Assembly (NCBI GenBank): GCA_017621455.1
Contig: JAGATC010000004.1
Span: forward strand, 1-64,000
Direction: 5' to 3'
Length of the DNA stretch: 64,000 bases
Origin: Alistipes sp.
GTDB taxonomy: Bacteria; Bacteroidota; Bacteroidia; Bacteroidales; Rikenellaceae
In this document: positions 34,106-42,608 of the stretch, piece after piece
Layout of the letters: the number at the start of each line of letters is the position of its first letter
How positions within the stretch are numbered: position 1 is the first letter of the stretch
The notes under the pieces: model-generated
What the model saw: the letters and a program-made list of their open reading frames with translations, nothing else
Told to the model about the DNA's origin: nothing
Database searches by the model: none
Program-made: the position numbers and the translations under genes

Positions 34106-36178
34106 TTATAGCCATCCGCCATTGTCGTTATTGTCGCGTGCCACTATCACAAACTCTTTTTCGACGATGGTACCTGCAATTCTTTCCTCTCGGTCATCAG
34201 TCTCCATTGTTTTATAGTCGATGCCCGCGACATACTTCAACGTTATGGTGCCTATGCCCGACTTTGTGCAGATGAAACCGAGAGTATTACTACCAAAGGC
34301 CGAAATATTCGTTATGCCGAGGCGCGCGATGGTATCATTGTCTATAGCATAGTCCCACAGCTTAACTTTTGCTGCCTCGCTGCCCATGTGTTCCTCAAGA
34401 GAGAGATAGGTGCTCGTACCCACCGAGGCGGCAATGATACGTGTGTCGGCAACGAGTGAGACGGCATGGAGTGCATCTACACGGCCTATACCCATCTTCT
34501 TATAGTAGGTGTCAAGACTTATCTCCCACTCTGCACCGCCATACGATTGGCCACGCTTGGTGCCATGTAGTCGAGAGTCTATTTCACACACCGAAGAGTA
34601 TAATATATCGGTAACTTCCGCACTTGTAAGGCACTTGCCATGCTCCACGGCATACGATACTATCAATGCCGCAACACCCGATACGTAGGGTGTCGCCATG
34701 GATGTGCCGGTCATATATCCGTAGTCACTATCGTAGCACACCTTGCCATCGCTATACGGGTTGGGTGTCTCACTGGGTACGGTTGAGAGTATCGCACCTT
34801 TAGGATTTAGCTCCCCATCAACCCACTCGTAGTCGCCACCAGGAGCAGCTATATTGCAGCCAAAATTATAGTTGGTATAGTAGGTGGGAAGTCCATCAGC
34901 TGCTGTGGCTGTTACGGCGACACATATATGATGTGCACCAGGATAGCCCGCAATATGGGCAGCACTATTACCCGCCGAAAATATCGCTACACCACCGTCC
35001 ATAGCATCGCCACCGCCATACTCCTTAAAGTAGAGCAACGCCTCATAGACTACACTGCACCACCCCTCTTCGATTGGCCTGAGCACATACATGGTAGCAG
35101 TCATACCCCAAGAACACTGCAATATCGAAGCACCCATATCGGCGGCATACTCTATGCCTGAGGCCACACTGTCCAGGGTAGACGACACGCCCTCTCTGAA
35201 CATCTGCACCGACATGATGCGCACACCATCGCCCACACCTGTGCCACCAGCTATGCTCGAAATGCCAATGCCATTGTTGTTCACCGCGGCCACTATGCCC
35301 GCGACATGTGTACCATGTCCAACATCGCCGATATATTTACCACTCTCATTGTAACGAGGATTGTTCCACGAAATATTACCATTGCCCTCGATAGTATTGA
35401 TGCCGTAGATGTCATCCACATAGCCATTTCCGTCATCATCGACACCCTCTGCGCCATTTAGCTCGGCAGTGTTTGTCCACATATTAGCCGCCAAGTCGGG
35501 ATGGGTATACTTAACACCCTCATCAACCACCGCGACGACAACGCTGGGATGACCTGCAGTATGCTCCCACGCCTTGAAGGCATTGATGTCCTCACCTGCC
35601 ATGGCAGTACTATATATCTCCTTGTCGCCACGATTGTTTAGCGCCCACTGCTCAGGCAACATAGGGTCATCGAAGGGGTACGATTCGCCCGAGCGTGTTG
35701 CAGCGACCTCCTCAACGGGGACTACATGCACCTCAGGGCGCATAACGCCTTTAGCAAACTCCACACGCTCGATACTGGGCATCGCAGCAAGGCACTCTGC
35801 AGCACGCTCCACATCGATAGCCTCAGAGAACTCCACCGTAAACCAACGATGCATGCCACGCTCACGCTTAATGTCGCCATTCATCGCGAGGTTGAAGACG
35901 GGCTTGATACACTCAACATCTAACTCATCCACCACCAGGCTCAGCCCCTCGATGCCAGCGCGCGTAGGCTCTGCGGCACTTAACCACTCATCGGCCGTAG
36001 CGTTATCCACATAGAGAATCATACGACCCGCCACAGCCCCCTCGCTCGAGTTGACAATCTTGGGCATATCGGGGAGCTTAGCCTCAGGCTCATAGACTGG
36101 GTCGCTTACGCACGACACCACGGCAATGAGCAGAGCAATAACCGCCAAAGTACTAATATTTACATATTTACGTTGCAT
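34106..36178 (-). CDS. Subtilisin-like (S8) serine protease lipoprotein
   Basis: 690 aa. Lipobox AVVSC (Cys23). A propeptide-like domain (~50-150) with WFTVEFSEAIDVERA, then the S8 domain (~200-510) with a full triad: Asp219 in VVAVVDEGV, His288 in GHGTHVAG, Ser493 in GTSMATPYVSG, and oxyanion Asn404 in SAGNS. A C-terminal ~140-residue domain follows. It should be an active surface or periplasmic protease. It is the second gene, 18 bases after a large BACON-like lipoprotein that may be its partner or substrate-binding subunit. Confidence 0.93.
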   Translation of the reverse strand: MQRKYVNISTLAVIALLIAVVSCVSDPVYEPEAKLPDMPKIVNSSEGAVAGRMILYVDNATADEWLSAAEPTRAGIEGLSLVVDELDVECIKPVFNLAMNGDIKRERGMHRWFTVEFSEAIDVERAAECLAAMPSIERVEFAKGVMRPEVHVVPVEEVAATRSGESYPFDDPMLPEQWALNNRGDKEIYSTAMAGEDINAFKAWEHTAGHPSVVVAVVDEGVKYTHPDLAANMWTNTAELNGAEGVDDDGNGYVDDIYGINTIEGNGNISWNNPRYNESGKYIGDVGHGTHVAGIVAAVNNNGIGISSIAGGTGVGDGVRIMSVQMFREGVSSTLDSVASGIEYAADMGASILQCSWGMTATMYVLRPIEEGWCSVVYEALLYFKEYGGGDAMDGGVAIFSAGNSAAHIAGYPGAHHICVAVTATAADGLPTYYTNYNFGCNIAAPGGDYEWVDGELNPKGAILSTVPSETPNPYSDGKVCYDSDYGYMTGTSMATPYVSGVAALIVSYAVEHGKCLTSAEVTDILYSSVCEIDSRLHGTKRGQSYGGAEWEISLDTYYKKMGIGRVDALHAVSLVADTRIIAASVGTSTYLSLEEHMGSEAAKVKLWDYAIDNDTIARLGITNISAFGSNTLGFICTKSGIGTITLKYVAGIDYKTMETDDREERIAGTIVEKEFVIVARDNNDNGGWL

Positions 36179-36196
36179 AGGCTCTCAAATTAAGCA

Positions 36197-38236
36197 TTAG
36201 TAGACGACAGGTAGGCATGTTGCATCACCCTGTGCAGCACGTGTCGCGGGCTGAATAGCCTCACGAGTATCTTCATATTGAGCCTGCACCTCATCGTAGA
36301 ACGTTGCAAGCTCTGCGATAGAGGCCTCATCGGTGATGTGGTTCTCTCGGGTAAAGTTGTAGCCATCAGGCGAGGTATATAGGTCGATGTTACCATCCTC
36401 ATCCATAGCTGCAACATAGAAGTGGAACGGCACATTATGTTTGCAATAGAAATAAATCTTTGGCATGCAGTCACTATCTTTGAGCATCGGAACTATCTGG
36501 TTTTTACCGTAGCCCACAGTATCCTCATCAGGTAGGAATAGCGAGAAGAGCTTATAAACCTCTCCCTCGGTGTGAATATCAATACCCACAGCACAGTAGT
36601 CATTCGTGTCGTATTGAAACCATTTGCCATTCATGTGATACTTATCATGGTTGTAGGCATCTAAAGCACCAGCGTAGAATGGACCATAGCAGTCAACACC
36701 TGTAACCCTGCACTTTGGCTCTGCCTGAACAGGTGTTGTTATCGGGAACAGAGTGATATCTTCTGTTGTTGCCACACCGCCATGCACACCGACGCATAAC
36801 ACACAGTAGTCGGTAATGGGATTGAGGAATCGAAACTCAAAATCATTGGCGCCATAGCATACACCGCCATTGGCCCAACCTTCGTCGACAAGTCGCTGGT
36901 GGAGTAGTGTCTTATCCCACGAGTCGTACTCCTGCTTACTCATTATGGTAGTGTAGTAGCCATCCAAATCGTTCGAGGGGGTTATGGTAAAATCTACCAT
37001 GCGACCATGTAGCTTGTTCGTGGTCATCTCAAAGCTTATGTCCGACATTGCGCACTCACCTGTGGTGAATCTAACAATCTCTGGATAGGATACCACCTGA
37101 ATGGAGGCATCCACAACATCGATAGCATAAGCAACTAAGCAATACTCCGTGTTGGCCTCAAGTCGCAGACGCTCATTGGCAAAGCTATCGGCAAAGGTGC
37201 TCTCCTCTAAGAGTGCCTCCAAGTTCTCTATGCCTTTAGCGAGACTATTGCAATATTCTTGATACCATAAATGTGAGTAGTAGTCGTAGAACTCATCTAA
37301 GGTGTGCTCCTCAAAGATATAGGGGTCATGCTTCTCGGGAGTGTATATCATGTATCGGTATCGTAGATTGCTGCTATCATCGTAGTTGATGCTGAGCAAT
37401 ACATCCGAGCCATAGGCTGGGTCGCGCTCTACTGTTGCTTCGAGGAGTATATCCTCACGTATGGGGGTAGACTCTATCTCAAAATATAGGTTTATAGCAG
37501 TCGTAACCACATCCAAATATTGCCCTCCAGAGGCCGTCTCGCCAAATTCCACGCCAGCTACAAATAGGCAGTATTGTCCACCAGGCTCCATGGGGTGATT
37601 CCGCTTGCTTAAACTACCCTGGCCACAAACACCCTGCTCAATCATGAACTCCTTTAGGTCTAAGTCATTAGCGTTGGCATGGAGAACATACGAATTTACA
37701 AAATTTGAGTAGATAAGCGATCCATCCTCAATCAAATAGTCGTATGGTCGCTCCTCAATCGTACTTTTTCCAATTAACTGACGTACAAATCCCACGATGC
37801 ACATATCCTCATCCTTCGCTGTTATTGTAGCGTCAAACGATGAGGTAGTAATGTCGTTGACTTCTATTTGGAAAAAGTCGGGATCGAAGCACTCCTGCAT
37901 GACATTAATCGTCGCATAATCCGAGAACGACTTAGTCTTAATGCGTATGATGGCATTGCGCTCAAAGTGCTGCAAGTTGCGTTCAACAGTGAAGGTGGCA
38001 CTCGTTGCGTTGTACGACTGTAGTTTTATCCACTCTTCGCGACCATTGAGCTGCTGGATTATGACATCCACATCTGTACGCATAGATGACGGAATATCAA
38101 AGTTGATGGTAAACTCACCACCCTCCGTGGTCATCACTACATCTTGCTTGTCTACCGGAAAGATTGTATGAGGATTCTCCTTTTCGCATCCCACGAGAAG
38201 TAGCCCCAAACATAGAAATATGAATATTCGTCGCAT
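36197..38236 (-). CDS. Large lipoprotein with N-terminal BACON-like domain
   Basis: 679 aa from the ATG at 38236 (MRRIFIFLCLGLLLVGCEK), chosen for its lipobox (LLVGC); the longest frame starts 132 bases earlier, inside the promoter. An Ig/BACON-like domain at ~25-115 (VVMTTEGGEFTINFDIP, ending VMQE), then repeated ~170-residue modules (FEMTTNKLHGRMVDFTI; TSSFDATITAKDED) that look like tandem Ig-like domains. Seems to be an adhesive or binding surface protein. Co-transcribed with the S8 protease. Confidence 0.75.
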   Translation of the reverse strand: MRRIFIFLCLGLLLVGCEKENPHTIFPVDKQDVVMTTEGGEFTINFDIPSSMRTDVDVIIQQLNGREEWIKLQSYNATSATFTVERNLQHFERNAIIRIKTKSFSDYATINVMQECFDPDFFQIEVNDITTSSFDATITAKDEDMCIVGFVRQLIGKSTIEERPYDYLIEDGSLIYSNFVNSYVLHANANDLDLKEFMIEQGVCGQGSLSKRNHPMEPGGQYCLFVAGVEFGETASGGQYLDVVTTAINLYFEIESTPIREDILLEATVERDPAYGSDVLLSINYDDSSNLRYRYMIYTPEKHDPYIFEEHTLDEFYDYYSHLWYQEYCNSLAKGIENLEALLEESTFADSFANERLRLEANTEYCLVAYAIDVVDASIQVVSYPEIVRFTTGECAMSDISFEMTTNKLHGRMVDFTITPSNDLDGYYTTIMSKQEYDSWDKTLLHQRLVDEGWANGGVCYGANDFEFRFLNPITDYCVLCVGVHGGVATTEDITLFPITTPVQAEPKCRVTGVDCYGPFYAGALDAYNHDKYHMNGKWFQYDTNDYCAVGIDIHTEGEVYKLFSLFLPDEDTVGYGKNQIVPMLKDSDCMPKIYFYCKHNVPFHFYVAAMDEDGNIDLYTSPDGYNFTRENHITDEASIAELATFYDEVQAQYEDTREAIQPATRAAQGDATCLPVVY

Positions 38237-38268
38237 AATCCTAACTAATTTAACTTTAGCAACCTTTA

Positions 38269-38300
38269 CAAAGGTATATAAAATAAATCTATTCTCCAAA
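38269..38300 (-). promoter_or_regulatory. Promoter of the BACON-S8 protease operon
   Basis: Minus strand: TTTG (38300-38297), 20 bases, TACCTTTG (38276-38269). Predicted start near 38262, leader about 26 bases. Confidence 0.75.
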
Positions 38301-38332
38301 TCGAAAAATTCGGTCATGCGTGGGCGGGTATG

Positions 38333-38510
38333 AGAGGAGAGGTGAGTATCTGTAACACACGAGAACAAAGAGCAGAGAGGAGAGAGAGGAGCGAGGAGAA
38401 AGAGGAGAGAGAGTAAAGAGACAACGAGGGAAACGCACTAAGCCCTCTCTGAAATCTCCCTGAATCCTCTCTGAACTCTCCCTGAGCTCTCCTGCCCACA
38501 CGACACAATT
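38333..38510. other. Purine-rich tract facing a pyrimidine-rich tract
   Basis: 38333-38420 is almost pure A/G on the plus strand (repeats of GAGGAGAGAG), and 38441-38492 is C/T-rich with repeats of CTCTCTGAA and CTCCCTGA. The two could pair as a long imperfect hairpin. No gene is coded here. Directly precedes the tandem repeats. Confidence 0.6.
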
Positions 38511-38512
38511 TT

Positions 38513-38887
38513 TTGTCAGAAGTCGTGAGATGTGGTGACAAATGAAAGAGCCTCGGATGGGACATACTTGGCGTATTTCCCATTCAGGGCTCTGAGTTTG
38601 GTGCCGCAGATTGCGGCTTATCACAAAAAAGACCCAAATTTCTTGTCAGAAGTCGTGAGATGTGGTGACAAATGAAAGAGCCTCGGATGGGACATACTTT
38701 GGTGTATTTCCCATTCGGGGCTCTGAGTTTGGCGCCGCAGATTGTGGCTTATCGCAAAAAAGACCCAAATTTCTTGTCAGAAGTCGTGAGATGTGGTGAC
38801 AAATGAAAGAGCCTCGGATGGGACATACTTGGCGTATTTCCCATTCGGGGCTCTGAGTTTGGCGCCGCAGATTGCGGCTTATCACAA
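38513..38887. repeat. Three tandem ~130-bp repeats with internal hairpins
   Basis: Copies begin at 38513, 38643 and 38774 (spacings 130 and 131); the third ends at about 38887, 5 bases before the stop codon of the peptidase gene. Each copy holds TTGTCA...TGACAA, a ~20-bp stem (38809-38828 with 38834-38853 in copy 3, five-base loop) and a GCCGCA-GAT-TGCGGC hairpin (copy 2 has one base change). The copies are nearly identical. Not CRISPR: the period is too long and there are no unique spacers. Confidence 0.92.
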
Positions 38888-38891
38888 GAAA

Positions 38892-40070
38892 TTATAGACC
38901 GAGCTTCTTACGAATATCCTTGGGAAGCGCATCCTTGTGAACAACGATGTTCATAGTCTTGTAACGAACAAATGCCTTAGATGCATACCAGATACCCTTG
39001 TAGGTACCAGCCTCGCCCCATGAGTTCTTAACCATGTAGTACTCGGTGCCGTTCTGGTCCTTAGCAATACCGTAGATCTGCATGCCGTGGTCGTCGGTAG
39101 TCTCCCAGTTGTCGTAAGCGATCTGGCGCTCCTCCTGAGATACCCAGCGCTGTGTTGTAGGCTTAGGAGTGTTCTGACGCTCCTCCTCGCTGAGGTTGAG
39201 CCACTTAGCCATATCTGAGCCCTGAAGGTCGGTACCAGCAGTCTCGTCGGGAAGTACGGCAGTACCCATGCGAGTGAAGCCCTTCTCCGATACGTCGCTA
39301 CCCCATGCGATGGTGTAACCCTTCATGATAGCGTTGTCGAATACCTCCATAAGCTCGTCGATAGGCAAGTTGTAAGACTGCGCCCAACGCCAGTTATCCT
39401 GAATCTCGAGTACGAATGGCTCGTAGAAGGGGTGGTGTGTGTAAGAGGTCAACGATACGTAGTCGTCAGCATTCAAGCCCAACTCCTCGTAGAATGACTT
39501 GGGAGTATACTCCTTACCGTTGTAAACGAAGGTCTCGGGACGTACGCCGAGGTAGATGTCGTGAATGGCTACAATAGCCTTCTTCCACAAGGGCTGACCC
39601 TCGGGGTCTACCTGCAAGCTGCGGTGGTTGCCCTCAGCGATGGCTGCAACAACAGCGTCGCTAACAGCAGAGAGCTCGTTATGGTTAGATAGCTCCTTGC
39701 CATACATCACACCAGGACGCATCTCAGCCTCGGGAACAAGACCAAATGCCTCCATACCGTAGATAACATCGTAGAATGAACCACCCTGCGAGAATGATAT
39801 GTCACCATGAGTGCGGACAGCCTTATCTGCGCGATCGAGGTAGGTGTTGTGCACGAGGTACATCTCAGAGAGGTCGTACTCGCCCTTGCCCATACGCAAA
39901 AGCTCCGACTCAATGAATGCCAATGACGAGTAGCACCAGCAAGTACCCGCCTGGTTCTGGTTCTTAATGCTGGTAATAGGATTCTCCTTCACTACAGTGA
40001 ACTCGGGCTCCTGTGCCATAGCGCTAAAGCCAATAGAGACAAGCGCTACCAATAAAAGAATTTTCTTCAT
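38892..40070 (-). CDS. Exported papain-like (C1B, PepC-like) cysteine peptidase
   Basis: 392 aa. Signal peptide to about residue 19 (SAMAQ). Catalytic Cys in NQNQAGTCWCYSSLAF (~43-48), His in DDHGMQIYGIAKD (~345), Asn in MVKNSWGEAG (~362): the bleomycin hydrolase/aminopeptidase C order. Unlike cytosolic PepC it is exported. The C-terminus ends KKLGL. Codon choice is strongly biased to a few codons, suggesting high expression. The tandem repeats lie just past its stop. The gap 40071-40218 holds nothing I recognise. Confidence 0.9.
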   Translation of the reverse strand: MKKILLLVALVSIGFSAMAQEPEFTVVKENPITSIKNQNQAGTCWCYSSLAFIESELLRMGKGEYDLSEMYLVHNTYLDRADKAVRTHGDISFSQGGSFYDVIYGMEAFGLVPEAEMRPGVMYGKELSNHNELSAVSDAVVAAIAEGNHRSLQVDPEGQPLWKKAIVAIHDIYLGVRPETFVYNGKEYTPKSFYEELGLNADDYVSLTSYTHHPFYEPFVLEIQDNWRWAQSYNLPIDELMEVFDNAIMKGYTIAWGSDVSEKGFTRMGTAVLPDETAGTDLQGSDMAKWLNLSEEERQNTPKPTTQRWVSQEERQIAYDNWETTDDHGMQIYGIAKDQNGTEYYMVKNSWGEAGTYKGIWYASKAFVRYKTMNIVVHKDALPKDIRKKLGL

Positions 40071-40218
40071 ACTGCAAAAGTTTTAAGGTAAATATTTTAT
40101 TTTAGTTGTATCGTCTTACTGCACTTGAGGCCATGGGTTAAGGCAAACTAACCTATACCTCCATCACCTCTAATACTTAGCTACATCCCTCTTACTATCC
40201 CTGGGGCCTTGGGTTAGG

Positions 40219-42522
40219 CTACTTTTTTGCCGTCTTGGCCACGATGCGCTGACAGTCGGTGTAGGTTAGGCTCTCGACCTTTGTGCCACGTGGGATGCGA
40301 TAGTTCTTACCATTATAGGCGATATAGGGACCATACTGACCGCTCTTAACCACCATGGCAGCATCCTCAGCAAACGTACGTATAGGCTCCGAGGCGGCAC
40401 GCTGCTTAGCCTGGCTCTCGCGCAGAAGCTCCACAGCACGCTCATAGCTGATAGTGTATGGGTCGTCGCTCTTAGCCAGCGATGCGAAGCTCTTGCCATG
40501 GCGCACGTATGGGCCAAACTTACCCACGCCCACCATTAGAGCCTCACCCTCAAGGTCACCGAGGTTACGAGGTAAGGCGAACAACTCGAGGGCCTCCTCC
40601 AGTGTGATTGACTCGATGAGCTGTCCCTTCTTCAACGACGCAAACTGCCCCTTCTCGCCATCAGCACCCTCGACCTCGACCATAGGGCCGTAGCGACCGA
40701 TACGAGCCTTGACCACATGTCCAGTCTTGGGGTCGACACCGAGAACACGCACAGCCTGCGAGCCACGCTCCATCTGTGTGCCTACTGCCACATCTACTAA
40801 ATGGTGGAAAGGTGTGTAGAAGTCGGCAATCATCTTTGTCCAGGCGATGTCGCCATCAGCCACGCGGTCGAACTCCTTCTCGACGTTTGCCGTGAAGTGG
40901 TAGTCGATAATCGACGAGAACTGCGACTCGAGGTAGTCGTTAACAATCATACCTATATCGGTGGGTGCCAGACGGCTCTTCTCCCTGCCATAGGTCTCTG
41001 TCACCATCTTCTCCGCTATCTTCTCGCCAACAAGCGTGAGCTGCACAATCTGGCGCTTCTGACCATCGCGGTTCTGCTTCTCCACATAGCCACGGTTAAT
41101 GATGGTGGTGATGGTGGGAGCGTATGTCGAAGGACGACCGATACCGAGCTCCTCCAGGCGCTTAACCAGTGCCGCCTCATTGTAGCGCGCTGGGGCCTGC
41201 GTATAGCGCTCCGCAGCGGTGATGGTGGTGGCGATAACCTGGTCACCAATCTCCATTTTAGGCAGAATGCCACCCTCGCCCTCCTGCTGAGCATCCTCAT
41301 CGACACTCTCCGAGTATAGGCGCATGAAGCCGTCGAAGCGGACAACCTCTCCCTGCGCCACAAACTGCTCCGTACGCTTCGTTAGGTCGATAACAATCTG
41401 TGTGCGGTCGAGCTCCGCGGGAACCATCTGCGAGGCCACCGTACGCTTCCAAATAAGGTCGTAGAGACGCTTCTCGGCAGCCGTACCCTCAATCTCGTGG
41501 CGCTCGATATACGAGGGACGTATCGCCTCGTGGGCCTCCTGTGCTCCCTTCGACTTAGTCTTGAAGTTGTGGGGATAGGAGTATTTGGCACCGAAGAGGC
41601 GCGTAATCTCGTTTTTGCACTGCGTGATAGCCATCTGTGAGAGGTTCACAGAGTCGGTACGCATGTAGGTGATAAGACCCTGCTCGTAGAGGCGCTGGGC
41701 TACAGACATCGTCTGCGACACGCTCATGCCGAGCTTACGTCCCGCCTCCTGCTGCAAGGTAGAGGTGGTAAAGGGGGGCGCTGCATAGCGCTGAACAGGC
41801 TTCTCCTCGCACTTCGACACGGTGAAACGCTCACCTATGCAGTCGCGCAAGAACTGCTCTGCATCCTCACGCTTATCGAAGCTCTGCGACAGCGTAGCCT
41901 TAAACAGCGTCTTAGCCTCATCCTTAGCCTCGTAGAACTGTGCCACGACACGGAACTGTGCCACCGACTTAAAGTTGATAATATCGCGCTCGCGCTCAAC
42001 AATAAGACGCACCGCCACGCTCTGTACACGTCCTGCCGAGAGTGCGGGGCGCACCTTCTTCCAGAGTACGGGCGAGAGCTCGAAGCCAACCAAACGATCC
42101 AACACGCGACGTGCCTGCTGGGCATTTACGAGGTTGAGGTCGATGGTGCGGGGGTTCTCAATGGCGTTGACGATGGCACGCTGCGTAATCTCATGAAAGA
42201 CGATACGCTTAGTGCGGTCGATAGGTAGGTCTAAGACCTTCGCGAGGTGCCAAGCAATGGCCTCACCCTCGCGGTCCTCATCGGATGCTAACCACACGGT
42301 CTTAGCCTCACGTGCTAAGCGCGACAGCTCGTCGACAACCTTACGCTTATCCTCTGGAATCTCATATATTGGTTCAAAATCTTTATCGAGGTCTATACCG
42401 AGTCCCCTTTTCGCCAGGTCACGAATATGACCGAAGCTCGACTTCACCTTAAAGTCCTTACCCAAGAACTTCTCGATAGTCTTAGCCTTTGCAGGAGACT
42501 CTACAATAACCAAATTTTCCAT
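40219..42522 (-). CDS. topA: DNA topoisomerase I
   Basis: 767 aa from the ATG at 42522 (MENLVIVESPAKAKT); a GTG lies one codon earlier. Toprim residues Glu8 and DEDREGE (81-87); active Tyr286 in LITYMRTDS. C-terminal repeats (GRYGPMVEV, GKFGPYVRHG, GQYGPYIAYNGKNYRIP) lack the Cys4 zinc ribbons of E. coli TopA, as usual in Bacteroidota. Relaxes negative supercoils. Confidence 0.96.
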   Translation of the reverse strand: MENLVIVESPAKAKTIEKFLGKDFKVKSSFGHIRDLAKRGLGIDLDKDFEPIYEIPEDKRKVVDELSRLAREAKTVWLASDEDREGEAIAWHLAKVLDLPIDRTKRIVFHEITQRAIVNAIENPRTIDLNLVNAQQARRVLDRLVGFELSPVLWKKVRPALSAGRVQSVAVRLIVERERDIINFKSVAQFRVVAQFYEAKDEAKTLFKATLSQSFDKREDAEQFLRDCIGERFTVSKCEEKPVQRYAAPPFTTSTLQQEAGRKLGMSVSQTMSVAQRLYEQGLITYMRTDSVNLSQMAITQCKNEITRLFGAKYSYPHNFKTKSKGAQEAHEAIRPSYIERHEIEGTAAEKRLYDLIWKRTVASQMVPAELDRTQIVIDLTKRTEQFVAQGEVVRFDGFMRLYSESVDEDAQQEGEGGILPKMEIGDQVIATTITAAERYTQAPARYNEAALVKRLEELGIGRPSTYAPTITTIINRGYVEKQNRDGQKRQIVQLTLVGEKIAEKMVTETYGREKSRLAPTDIGMIVNDYLESQFSSIIDYHFTANVEKEFDRVADGDIAWTKMIADFYTPFHHLVDVAVGTQMERGSQAVRVLGVDPKTGHVVKARIGRYGPMVEVEGADGEKGQFASLKKGQLIESITLEEALELFALPRNLGDLEGEALMVGVGKFGPYVRHGKSFASLAKSDDPYTISYERAVELLRESQAKQRAASEPIRTFAEDAAMVVKSGQYGPYIAYNGKNYRIPRGTKVESLTYTDCQRIVAKTAKK

Positions 42523-42550
42523 CACTCTTCTTTCTTTATCTCAAATAGCA

Positions 42551-42576
42551 AAACCTATGTAACGACACATAGGTTT
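42551..42576 (-). terminator. Hairpin between DUF4270 gene and topA
   Basis: Perfect 10-bp stem AAACCTATGT (42551-42560) / ACATAGGTTT (42567-42576); the minus strand then reads TGCTATTTG. A weak terminator or a leader hairpin of topA. Confidence 0.5.
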
Positions 42577-42608
42577 GCTGAAATGTTTTATTAATCTACA
42601 CTATCACC

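Noticed and set aside
38289..38885. Minus-strand frames of 79-111 codons in the repeat region
   Set aside because: They arise from the tandem repeat itself, share the same peptide in each copy only because the DNA is repeated, and have no promoter or start context.
38513..38887. CRISPR array
   Set aside because: Units of 130 bp are repeated entire with no variable spacers, and no cas genes are present.
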